DNA from: Gammaproteobacteria bacterium
GTDB lineage: Bacteria; Pseudomonadota; Gammaproteobacteria; Pseudomonadales; Azotimanducaceae_A
Assembly (NCBI GenBank): GCA_002728935.1
Contig: PBWF01000066.1
Coordinates: 3,536-9,237, forward strand
Reading direction: 5' to 3'
Length of the DNA stretch: 5,702 nt
Both the position numbers and the translations under genes were made by a program. The notes beneath the pieces are model-generated. The model was not told where the DNA came from. It made no database searches and saw only the letters and a program-made list of their open reading frames with translations. Below are positions 1 through 5,702 of this stretch, piece after piece; position 1 is the stretch's first letter, and the number at the start of each line of letters is the position of its first letter.

Positions 1-393
1 TTCTTATAATTGTTTATTAATCAATAACTTATGATTATTTTTCAGCGGTTCTACGCACTATTTTACGCACCCATGTTTACCGCTATCCAGTAGGAAGAGT
101 GCGTAATTTACACACTTTTGGAGGCCGGTAATCCGATCAAGTTTTTACAGTCCTGATCCTCTTCTTCGATAAAACTAAAGGGCCCAGCGGCTGTTGATCC
201 GATTCTCTTTGAGCATAATCAGTCATTAGGGGAACCGAGTAGCAGTCGACGTCTTCGAGCCATTAGTTCCTGCAGCCAAAGACCTCAGCGACCGAATAAA
301 CCTCTCACTAGTCGAAGACTACTTTTTTGCAATCTCCACCCTGCCTGTGTGAGCCAGATCTAGGAAATTGATGCGCACTAGACCGCTTATTCA

Positions 394-417
394 AAAAGTA
401 AAGCAAGCTTTACTTTT
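394..417. promoter_or_regulatory. Palindromic operator candidate for the XRE regulator
   Basis: AAAAGTAAAGC at 394-404 is followed by AA and then its exact reverse complement GCTTTACTTTT at 407-417, so 22 of 24 bases are symmetric. The half-site core GTAAAG recurs as a third copy at 439-444. The right arm overlaps the likely -35 element of the membrane-protein/XRE operon. Cro/C1-type repressors bind such dyads as dimers, so autorepression by the XRE protein encoded at 898-1095 is the natural inference. Binding itself is not shown by the sequence. Confidence 0.6.
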
Positions 418-438
418 CGAACGTTCCGCACCCATAAT
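409..438 (+). promoter_or_regulatory. Probable sigma70-type promoter of the membrane protein/XRE operon
   Basis: TTTACT at 409-414 (four of six matches to TTGACA) and CATAAT at 433-438 (five of six matches to TATAAT) are separated by 18 bases. This would start transcription near 445, about 30 bases before the ATG at 476. The -35 box lies inside the right arm of the 394-417 palindrome, which fits repression by steric exclusion of polymerase. Another AT-rich segment at 452-463 could supply an alternative -10. Confidence 0.45.
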
Positions 439-475
439 GTAAAGTACACAGTACATATTGTATAGGAAGCCAATC

Positions 476-901
476 ATGAACACCGAAAAGTCGAGACACT
501 CTTCTTTCCGCCAAGAATTGAGCAGAACTGGAGTTTTGCTAGTTCTTTTCTCGGCGGCTTGGGCAGCAAGCACTGCAGCCGTGGGATATGGACCGAGACT
601 GTGGTGGAATTATGACGCTACCCTTGCCGTAGCTGCGGTAATCGTAAATTTCACAGCAGGCCTCCTCATGCTGGTCGCGTTCTTTCGACACATGAAAAGT
701 ATGGATGAACTCCAAAGACAAACGCACCTAGAGGCAATGGCGATCACTCTAGGGGTAATGTTTATCCTCACCGTCTCCTATGGGAGCTTGGAACCCGCAG
801 GTTTAGTCGATGACACGCACCCTGCGAATCTCTTATTCATCGCTGCACCAACCTATATCGCTCTAGCGATCTTATTCTGGCTAAGGCGGACACGCGGATG
901 A
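476..901 (+). CDS. Small four-helix membrane protein paired with XRE regulator
   Basis: A 141-residue integral membrane protein of unknown function. Four hydrophobic segments are visible, near residues 18-37, 48-70, 88-104 and 118-136. The short N-terminus is basic and polar and the C-terminus is LRRTRG. The segment between helices 2 and 3 carries MDELQRQTHLEA (residues 76-87). I recognise this kind of DELQR-x-x-x-LEA signature from small proteobacterial membrane proteins encoded just before a short XRE regulator; no function has been assigned that I know of. The ATG at 476 is preferred because AGGA at 464-467 sits eight bases upstream; an in-frame TTG at 458 would add six residues but lacks a site. 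The stop overlaps the next gene's start (ATGA), implying translational coupling. The protein may sense or modulate something at the membrane in concert with the regulator, but this is inference. Confidence 0.85.
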   Translation: MNTEKSRHSSFRQELSRTGVLLVLFSAAWAASTAAVGYGPRLWWNYDATLAVAAVIVNFTAGLLMLVAFFRHMKSMDELQRQTHLEAMAITLGVMFILTVSYGSLEPAGLVDDTHPANLLFIAAPTYIALAILFWLRRTRG

Positions 902-1095
902 AAAACAGATTGAAGGTGTTAAGGGCGGAACGTGATTGGACGCAAACAGATCTAGCTTCGGCTCTCAATGTCACCAGGCAAACCATACACGCGATCGAGA
1001 CCGACAAATACGACCCCAGCTTGCCCTTGGCTTTCAAGATCTCGATCCTCTTTAATCTTCCAATCGAACAAATTTTCACGCCGGAGGGGGACTGA
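898..1095 (+). CDS. Short XRE-family (Cro/C1-type) transcriptional regulator
   Basis: A 65-residue protein that is almost entirely one helix-turn-helix domain. The TQTDLASAL helix (residues 15-23) and the TRQTIHAIE recognition helix (26-34) are typical, followed by the DKYDPSLPLAFKIS stretch and a final LPIEQIFTPEGD segment characteristic of small stand-alone XRE regulators. There is no C-terminal sensor domain, so any signal must come through DNA occupancy, oligomerisation or a partner. The ATG overlaps the stop of the membrane protein gene in an ATGA arrangement; a purine-rich AAGG stretch lies upstream within that gene but is rather distant, so translation probably depends on coupling. The palindrome at 394-417 is the likely target. 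The family call is firm; autoregulation is inferred. Confidence 0.92.
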   Translation: MKNRLKVLRAERDWTQTDLASALNVTRQTIHAIETDKYDPSLPLAFKISILFNLPIEQIFTPEGD

Positions 1096-1114
1096 AACAA
1101 GCCCGTGTTAATCT

Positions 1115-1154
1115 GCGATAGCTCATCCTTGGATGATCGCAACCGTAATTTTTT
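1115..1154 (+). terminator. Possible Rho-independent terminator after the XRE gene
   Basis: GCGAT at 1115-1119 and CATC at 1124-1127 pair with GATG at 1132-1135 and ATCGC at 1136-1140, giving a stem with a four-base bulge on the left and a CTTG loop. Six Ts lie at 1149-1154, eight bases after the stem. That spacer and the bulge are not canonical, so it is a weak terminator candidate, 20 bases past the XRE stop. On the minus strand no T-run follows, so it does not obviously end the convergent operon. Confidence 0.35.
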
Positions 1155-1273
1155 ACTATTAAAAACAATAGTTTAGAAAGAAAATGTCACACTAGAGCCC
1201 GATTAAGATGTAGAAGCCCAACCACTATTATCTAGACTTGACAGCCTACGATGCGAACATTATCACCAAAGCA

Positions 1274-2581
1274 TCAGTCGGGCTTTTGTATTCGGTATTC
1301 AACGTTGACCCTTTCTGAAACTTCAATCGCCATTCTCGCCATATTGCTGAAGGAGTCGATACCTTCGTTGGGAAACCCTCTGCGTGTCCGATGGATGTTG
1401 AACCGACCTGACAATTGTTGATCAAATTGATTCTCTATGATCTCGCGACCCAAGATGTAGCCAAGAAGACCTCCCCAGGTCGCTGCAGGATTATCGGAGT
1501 CCCAGCCTGCCAAGACCGCAATTTTCAGCGTCTCTTTTAGATCACCCTGGCCATAAAAAAGCGAAACCAAACTTGCTGCAAAGTTAATCCCCGAAGCAAA
1601 ACAGCCATTGCAATGCAAGTCCCTTGAAGTTAAATCGTAGCCATCTTGCTGCTCAACCTGGTATCGCTGGTAAAGAGCATCGCGAGTTTCCTCCCAGGTA
1701 AATCCGGCCGCATGCTGACGCTTGACGAAATCAAACATCGAAGCTGGAACCGAGTTATCTGGTAGGTACTGCCGAGCGGCATGGGCGAGGTTCTGAAGAC
1801 GCTCGGGAGCCAAATCGCCCCGCGGTTCTAGCGCTGCCAAGGAGTGCATAACAATATAAAACTCTGAGATAAGAACAGCGTCCCCGTAACCTGCCGTGCG
1901 TACCGGAAGATATGCGATCTCCAAAGCCACTTTGGGAACCCCAGGTGCCAGCAAGCCGAATATCTCGGTAGTCAACTGGGCGTCGATCATGTCGCCGTTA
2001 GGATTATTATCTGGGTGAGCTGTTTCGGGTGGTAAATAGCCCTTTAACATAAGCGTGTGCGCGCTCTGGTTAGACACCCATAGGAAGTTCTGATAGCCAA
2101 ATTCGTCTTTGCCATAAGGAGTGGGTTGCAACTCGTCGTAGATGTGACGAACCCACGCTTCTCGTATTTGGGTCGGTGTAAGTTTAGCGGTCTGTTGCTG
2201 GTACATGGTCCACAAATACATGTACTCAACGTCTGTATCGTCGTCTGCCCCCCAAATCTCGTCGGGGCCGCGAAGCACAAAGTCGATATGACTCGATACG
2301 TCGCTGGGCCTTTCACTCCAAATGTTGGGTTGATCCGGCTTACCCCAATCATCTCGGGTGTAAAACTGGCCGTACTGGCCCTGGCCCCCAATCTTGTCCA
2401 TCTCGGTAATCAGCCCTGTCCAGTTGCCAATCGACTGACCAAGCCAGAAGCCCTGCCATTGATCTGATCTCACCTCGTTGGTTGCGGTTTCATTAGCGTT
2501 ACAAGGCAGCCGCGTTACAGCAACATTAACGAGTGTCAGGATAAAGAGGATCTGGAATAGCATCTGCAAAATGTTTTTCAC
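1274..2581 (-). CDS. ADP-ribosylglycohydrolase (ARH/DraG) family protein, probably exported
   Basis: With a GTG start at 2581 this is a 435-residue protein. Residues 2-21 form a short basic then hydrophobic segment (VKN, then ILQMLFQILFILTLVNV) resembling a signal peptide or anchor. The cysteine at 27 follows RLP, which is not a good lipobox. The catalytic domain starts near residue 41. FWLGQSIGNWTGLITE (45-60) matches the first family helix. DDDTD (113-117) and GWDSDNPAATWGGLLG (359-374, with D361 and D363) match the two acidic motifs that bind paired magnesium ions in ADP-ribosylhydrolases. The family removes ADP-ribose from protein side chains or related N/O-glycosidic substrates, but divergent members act on other compounds and the substrate here is unknown. 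Longer in-frame starts at 2701 and 2650 would overlap the upstream hydrolase. GTG is chosen for the signal-like N-terminus and the 40-base gap, though its ribosome binding site is poor. It is last in a likely three-gene operon. Confidence 0.85.
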   Translation of the reverse strand: MKNILQMLFQILFILTLVNVAVTRLPCNANETATNEVRSDQWQGFWLGQSIGNWTGLITEMDKIGGQGQYGQFYTRDDWGKPDQPNIWSERPSDVSSHIDFVLRGPDEIWGADDDTDVEYMYLWTMYQQQTAKLTPTQIREAWVRHIYDELQPTPYGKDEFGYQNFLWVSNQSAHTLMLKGYLPPETAHPDNNPNGDMIDAQLTTEIFGLLAPGVPKVALEIAYLPVRTAGYGDAVLISEFYIVMHSLAALEPRGDLAPERLQNLAHAARQYLPDNSVPASMFDFVKRQHAAGFTWEETRDALYQRYQVEQQDGYDLTSRDLHCNGCFASGINFAASLVSLFYGQGDLKETLKIAVLAGWDSDNPAATWGGLLGYILGREIIENQFDQQLSGRFNIHRTRRGFPNEGIDSFSNMARMAIEVSERVNVEYRIQKPD

Positions 2582-2621
2582 CTTTTCTGCGTTATCTACC
2601 CGCAAGCTAAACCACGGCCCA

Positions 2622-3566
2622 TCAGTCAGAGAGAAATCCGCTGACCACATCGAAAAGATGATGCCGATTATTCTCAAGCAGCATGGAGTGGGTGCCCCCA
2701 CCTAGCACCGTCAGTCTTTTTTCCTCAGCCGATGTAAGACGACTAAAGACGGCCTGACCCTGAGCGGGGGTTGTCTCCTGATCCTGCTCCCCCACTACGA
2801 TCTGCACCGGTGATTGAATCAATCCGGGGTCGTACCAAGGCTCACCTGTCCTTGCCACTTGTATGAAATCCTTTGTAACACCCGAGGGCGCGCGCAGTTC
2901 CCCTATTGAATGAAAGTCAGGATCGCACGCTATCGTATGCTCACACCAACGACGGCGAACGTCTTCGCTAACCAACGCGTTGATTTCTCGAGACTCGAGA
3001 CCTGCCTGCCAACGCTCGAAAGCCGCATGAGCCGTCACTCCTCGATAGGCGCCCGGAGACGCTGATGCAAGACTTTCAGATTCAATTTTCTCAACCCAAA
3101 GCGCACCACATAACACCAGCTTTCTGACGTTATCGGGGTAAAGGCCTGCATAGGTGCCACATATCGCCGTGCCCCAACTGTAGCCGATCAGGTCGAGTTG
3201 CGTGATGCCGCGATCTTTAAGAATGAAGTCGACGGCAGTGCCCACTTCCTGGACAGCATGCTTGGTATCCACCAAAGGGGCATTGTCCTCAGGCGGCTCA
3301 CTCATCTCAACTGGGCGGTCTGATCGCCCGTAACCCAGCAGGTCGAGACACCAGGCGTCAAAGCCGAGCCCTGCCAACTGATCCATCCAGGACATTCCCT
3401 CAATCTCGTAGTCAAACGTATCGCTCGAGCCGTAGGTTGCGCCATGAACAAACAGAACGGTCATACTTGACCGACACTGATCTTCGGCATTTGAGCGCTT
3501 ATTGCGCAGTAGTAGCTCAAGCCCATCCTGCAAACTGGGTAATCGATAATCACGTTTGACAATCAT
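2622..3566 (-). CDS. Alpha/beta-hydrolase fold enzyme
   Basis: A 314-residue alpha/beta-hydrolase with no signal peptide, probably cytoplasmic. FVHGATYGSS (39-48) carries the oxyanion-hole HG motif. DLLGYGRSDRP (75-85) is the usual loop before the nucleophile. GYSWG (128-132) is the nucleophile elbow with Ser130. VVGEQDQETTP (257-267) supplies the acidic residue, probably Asp262, and GGGTHSML (289-296) the catalytic His293, so the triad looks intact. The fold covers esterases, C-C hydrolases, haloalkane dehalogenases and epoxide hydrolases; a serine nucleophile argues for an esterase, lipase or C-C hydrolase type, but the substrate cannot be assigned. The ATG at 3566 has GGA about seven bases upstream. 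A TTG at 3605 would add 13 residues, but its AAGG is only three bases away. The TetR stop lies 55 bases upstream and the glycohydrolase GTG 40 bases downstream, consistent with one operon. Confidence 0.9.
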   Translation of the reverse strand: MIVKRDYRLPSLQDGLELLLRNKRSNAEDQCRSSMTVLFVHGATYGSSDTFDYEIEGMSWMDQLAGLGFDAWCLDLLGYGRSDRPVEMSEPPEDNAPLVDTKHAVQEVGTAVDFILKDRGITQLDLIGYSWGTAICGTYAGLYPDNVRKLVLCGALWVEKIESESLASASPGAYRGVTAHAAFERWQAGLESREINALVSEDVRRRWCEHTIACDPDFHSIGELRAPSGVTKDFIQVARTGEPWYDPGLIQSPVQIVVGEQDQETTPAQGQAVFSRLTSAEEKRLTVLGGGTHSMLLENNRHHLFDVVSGFLSD

Positions 3567-3621
3567 TTCTGTTCCAAACTGTTTAGATTCCTCAACTAAA
3601 GTCAACAGCCTTAATGATCGC

Positions 3622-4236
3622 TCATGTATTGCTTAAAAACCGATTCACAACGGCGACGACAAAACTCTCTAAATCTTTAAAGCCATAGTTTTGCGGAACA
3701 ATTCTTCCTTCTATCAGCAGATTCGAGAGCCCATAAACTTGTGCCCAAGCGATCGGAATATCCAGTCCTGAGAGCCCTTTCCCAAAATGATTAAGCGGCG
3801 TGGCGGCTAGGGCATTTGCCATTAACATGTACCCTTCAACAAGAATCTCGGGCGCTTCGCCCACGTCAGTGATCGATTCGGAAATATCCGTTGTGCTCAT
3901 CAGACGGAACAAAGCTGGATGCTTAAGAGCAAAACGGATATGGCCAACGGCGAGACCAGCGAGATAGCCAGTCCCTGACTTATCAGCCGCCTCACGAACC
4001 ATAAACTCGCCAAGCCATTTAGTGCCTTGAGCACAGACTGCCGTAATTAGCGCTCGTTTGTCGCTAAAATGACTGTATGGAGCGGCTTGGGACACGCCTG
4101 AAGCACGTGCAACCCGGCGCAAAGTGAGCGCCTCTATACCCTCTTCCTCCAAAATCTTTACAGCATTTCCAATCAACGCCTCACGCAAGTTGCCGTGATG
4201 ATATTTCGATATTTTTGCGTCCGTCCGCTGAGCCAC
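3622..4236 (-). CDS. TetR-family regulator, YHHGNLR/WHG type
   Basis: A 204-residue regulator. The N-terminal YHHGNLREAL (12-21) is characteristic of the TetR subgroup whose C-terminal domain is known as the WHG domain. The helix-turn-helix covers roughly residues 37-63 (LTLRRVARASGVSQAAPYSHFSDKRAL), with the typical APYSHF-x-DK ending. The ligand-binding half includes HIRFALKHPALFRLM (99-113) and WAQVYGLSNLLIEG (164-177), the latter matching the W-x-x-x-HG pattern with Y in place of H. The GTG at 4236 has AGGTGG at 4241-4246 four bases upstream and gives the usual family length. The frame stays open to 4503, but that extension shows no homology and has odd, cysteine-rich composition. It heads the minus-strand block and is divergent from the amidohydrolase gene, a classical layout for a repressor of both transcripts. 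Likely operator: 4609-4627. Confidence 0.92.
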   Translation of the reverse strand: MAQRTDAKISKYHHGNLREALIGNAVKILEEEGIEALTLRRVARASGVSQAAPYSHFSDKRALITAVCAQGTKWLGEFMVREAADKSGTGYLAGLAVGHIRFALKHPALFRLMSTTDISESITDVGEAPEILVEGYMLMANALAATPLNHFGKGLSGLDIPIAWAQVYGLSNLLIEGRIVPQNYGFKDLESFVVAVVNRFLSNT

Positions 4237-4597
4237 TCCACCACCTAACCGTCGTTTGGATTTCTGATCCGTATGAGCAAGAAAATTAACATTATTCTGC
4301 CCTCGGCAGGAGGTAATTGATATCTGCAGGTAAGCAGAAAAATCTGCTATTGGCGAACCCATTCCGCTCGTAACTAAGCCCTCTAAACAATGAGTCACTA
4401 AATTGGCTGCCCTTTCTCCAAGATAGAACATCCAGATACAGGGCAAGCATTGGTAACGGCAATTTTGATGCGTAATCCCGAGCAGAAATGCGCGTTTCGA
4501 CACCCGACCCTTTCAGAACCTAATTCGCACGAGCAAAGAGCATGTCGCGCAAAAGGCAAAACCGAGTTTCACATGAAGTTTTTACTCAATTGCAGTG

Positions 4598-4642
4598 ACT
4601 ATCATCCTAACTTGACATCGTTAAGTTCCGTGATAGTTTTTT
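4598..4642 (+). repeat. Nested dyad followed by a T-run
   Basis: Outer arms ACTATCA (4598-4604) and TGATAGT (4631-4637) enclose the inner arms AACTT/AAGTT of the 19-bp palindrome, separated by small internal loops of four and three bases. Six Ts run from 4637 to 4642. On RNA this would fold as a twelve-pair interrupted hairpin with a U-tract, resembling a terminator for any plus-strand transcript entering from the left. It sits 28 bases before the amidohydrolase ATG. As DNA the outer arms could extend the operator. Which role applies cannot be decided from sequence alone. Confidence 0.5.
4609..4627. promoter_or_regulatory. Candidate TetR operator overlapping TTGACA
   Basis: The 19-bp sequence follows the pattern AACTTnACnnnGTnAAGTT, in which seven of nine base pairs on each side of the centre are symmetric. 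This is the size and symmetry expected of a TetR-dimer site. TTGACA at 4612-4617, a perfect -35 hexamer for the plus strand, is inside the left half, so a bound repressor would block polymerase. A good -10 at 16-18 bases is not evident (TAGTTT at 4634-4639 is the best). Alternatively TATCAT at 4600-4605 is a -10 that would place the start in the operator. Assignment to the adjacent TetR gene is inference from position. Confidence 0.6.
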
Positions 4643-4670
4643 AGGTAGTTTCTTTTAAGCGAGGGGAAAA

Positions 4671-5702
4671 ATGTACGACATCATTATTCGTGGCGGTTCA
4701 ATCGTCGATGGGACGGGTGCAGAGCCAGTACTAGGGGACGTGGGAATCAAAGATGGCGTGATTGCCGCACTTGGACAGGTGGAAGGAGACGCAAAGGAAG
4801 TAATTGACGCTACTGGCAAAATGGTGACGCCAGGGTTTATTGACATTCATACCCACTTGGATGCCCAAATCGGCTGGGATCCAGATATGACCCCGGTTAG
4901 CTGGCATGGAGTGACCACCGCCCTGATCGGAAACTGCGGCGTCACCTTTGCACCTTGTAAACCCGACGACAGGGAATTTTTAGCTGCCATGATGGAAACT
5001 GTAGAGGACATCCCTCGCGACGCGATCATGTCAGGCTTACCTTGGGACTGGGAACAGTATGGCGAATATTTGGACTCAATCGCGAACAAACCCACGGCAA
5101 TCAATATCGCTGGTATGGTCGGTCACAGCGCCATCCGCTATTACGTGATGGGTGAGCGATCCTTTGAAGAACAAGCAAGTGACGATGAAAAGCAGCAGAT
5201 GGCGGATATCGTTGCTAACTCTTTAGAGAGTGGCGCGTTTGGCTTTTCGACCAACCGATTTGAGCCACACGTTGCGCCGGATGGGCGATCTATTCCGGGC
5301 ACCTTTGCCGAGGCAGATGAACTAGCCGTGATCTCGCGTGCGGTAGCGAGGCACAACGGTCTAATGCAAACAGTAGGTGCCAGTGAAGATGTGATGCAAG
5401 CTATGGCCGACGAGGGAAGTCGATTACTGTTCAGCTATGGCACGCCACCGGATGAGGGCGCGGGTTCAGCGCGAGCCGCCTGGCTGGAGCAGTTTTCGCA
5501 AGGTCGGGATGTCACGGCTATTACTCACGTGCGCAGTTCAGGATTGTTGTTTGGGTTGAGCACGCGTTTCCCGATCCGAGGTCAGAGTTGGAAGCAACTC
5601 TCAATGGTCAATATGGAATCGCGCTTGCAACTGATTGACGATCAGGATTTCGTAGCCAACCTCATCGCAGAGGCTGAAGCATCAGAGGCGAGGAATGTGA
5701 TA
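4671..5702 (+). CDS. N-acyl-D-amino-acid deacylase-like amidohydrolase, 3' truncated by window
   Basis: The first 344 codons of a metal-dependent amidohydrolase; the frame is open to the last base, and full-length relatives have roughly 500-580 residues. The N-terminal beta-sandwich starts with YDIIIRGGSIVDGTG (2-16). GFIDIHTHLD (55-64) carries the H-x-H metal motif (His60, His62). GNCGVTFAPC (87-96) contains the cysteine (Cys89) that is a zinc ligand in D-aminoacylases. GHSAIRYYVMG (151-161) and GFSTNRFEPHVAPDGRSIPGT (191-211) are typical of a large D-aminoacylase-like subfamily. The H-R motif of classical D-aminoacylase is not seen near residue 233 (LMQTVGA), so the substrate may differ; hydrolysis of a C-N bond is the expected chemistry. 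No signal peptide is visible. GAGG at 4661-4664 sits six bases before the ATG. It is probably controlled by the divergent TetR protein. Confidence 0.9.
   Translation, partial: MYDIIIRGGSIVDGTGAEPVLGDVGIKDGVIAALGQVEGDAKEVIDATGKMVTPGFIDIHTHLDAQIGWDPDMTPVSWHGVTTALIGNCGVTFAPCKPDDREFLAAMMETVEDIPRDAIMSGLPWDWEQYGEYLDSIANKPTAINIAGMVGHSAIRYYVMGERSFEEQASDDEKQQMADIVANSLESGAFGFSTNRFEPHVAPDGRSIPGTFAEADELAVISRAVARHNGLMQTVGASEDVMQAMADEGSRLLFSYGTPPDEGAGSARAAWLEQFSQGRDVTAITHVRSSGLLFGLSTRFPIRGQSWKQLSMVNMESRLQLIDDQDFVANLIAEAEASEARNVI

Larger units (their letters stand above)
1..475. other. Non-coding upstream region with small inverted repeats
   Basis: I see no convincing gene here on either strand; the open frames are short, lack ribosome binding sites and resemble no family I know. 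The first 40 bases are very A+T-rich. Bases 44-106 carry two interleaved inverted repeats (AGCGGT/ACCGCT and TTACGCAC/GTGCGTAA). Bases 238-328 carry a broken inverted repeat ending in six Ts. Bases 394-475 hold the operator, promoter and ribosome binding site of the downstream operon. The tail of a gene beyond the left edge could end just outside the window, which would make part of this a 3' untranslated region. Confidence 0.6.
4237..4670. other. Divergent regulatory region between TetR and amidohydrolase genes
   Basis: No protein-coding gene is supported here. The half near TetR (4285-4350) contains two perfect short hairpins: CTGCC-ctc-GGCAG at 4297-4309 and AGCAGA-aaaa-TCTGCT at 4333-4348. 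On the minus strand AATAAT (plus-strand 4291-4296) is a possible -10 for the TetR operon, but I find no good -35. The half near the amidohydrolase holds the dyad at 4598-4642 and a TTGACA. From 4350 to 4570 I see nothing beyond the open but apparently non-coding extension of the TetR frame. Confidence 0.6.

Noticed and set aside
1238..1266. TTGACA at 1238-1243 as a plus-strand promoter
   Set aside because: No acceptable -10 at 16-18 bases, and transcription would run antisense into the glycohydrolase gene with no reading frame of its own.
1196..1284. AGCCCGA at 1196-1202 and TCGGGCT at 1278-1284 followed by TTTT as a terminator
   Set aside because: The loop would be 75 bases and the right arm is inside the glycohydrolase coding sequence; a chance 7-base match is likely.
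2126..2467. 113-codon plus-strand open frame inside the glycohydrolase gene
   Set aside because: It is antisense to a well-supported coding sequence, has no ribosome binding site and shows no family features.
2582..2701. Longer N-terminus for the ADP-ribosylglycohydrolase from ATG-frame starts at 2701 or 2650
   Set aside because: Both would lie inside the alpha/beta-hydrolase gene and bury the hydrophobic export-like segment about 40 residues in. The translated part before 2581 is the out-of-frame shadow of that gene.
3567..3605. TTG start at 3605 for the alpha/beta-hydrolase
   Set aside because: Its purine stretch is only three bases from the TTG, whereas the ATG at 3566 has a usable GGA at normal distance. 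It remains possible and would add 13 residues.
4237..4503. N-terminal extension of the TetR reading frame (89 extra codons)
   Set aside because: The extension has several cysteines, no recognisable domain and no good start signal. The family normally begins shortly before YHHGNLR, and the GTG at 4236 has a ribosome binding site.

Overview
The window looks like a chromosomal stretch of a proteobacterium, most likely an aquatic gammaproteobacterium. That is an inference from mid-range base composition, Shine-Dalgarno spacing and the look of the proteins; no taxonomic marker gene is present. It holds six genes in two transcription blocks plus one gene cut by the right edge. There is no rRNA, tRNA, CRISPR array, transposase or recognisable insertion sequence.

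Layout: positions 1-475 are non-coding and rich in small inverted repeats. A two-gene plus-strand unit follows: a 141-residue four-helix membrane protein (476-901) and a 65-residue Cro/C1-type (XRE) regulator (898-1095), overlapping by four bases. A 24-bp near-perfect palindrome (394-417) overlaps the probable -35 box and is the obvious candidate for an autoregulatory operator. A possible terminator hairpin follows the regulator gene.

A minus-strand block runs leftward from 4236 to 1274: a TetR-family regulator of the YHHGNLR/WHG type, an alpha/beta-hydrolase with an intact Ser-Asp-His triad, and an ADP-ribosylglycohydrolase (ARH/DraG) family protein with an apparent N-terminal export signal. 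Gaps are 55 and 40 bases and all genes point the same way, so co-transcription is likely.

Divergent from this block, an N-acyl-D-amino-acid deacylase-like amidohydrolase begins at 4671 and runs off the right edge. The 434-bp divergent region contains a 19-bp imperfect palindrome (4609-4627) that overlaps a perfect TTGACA and lies inside a larger dyad. It is a strong candidate operator for the neighbouring TetR protein. The simplest reading is a small regulated catabolic or detoxification locus: three hydrolases (C-N amidohydrolase, alpha/beta-hydrolase, possibly exported ADP-ribosyl-type glycohydrolase) under one ligand-responsive repressor. The substrate cannot be read from the sequence.
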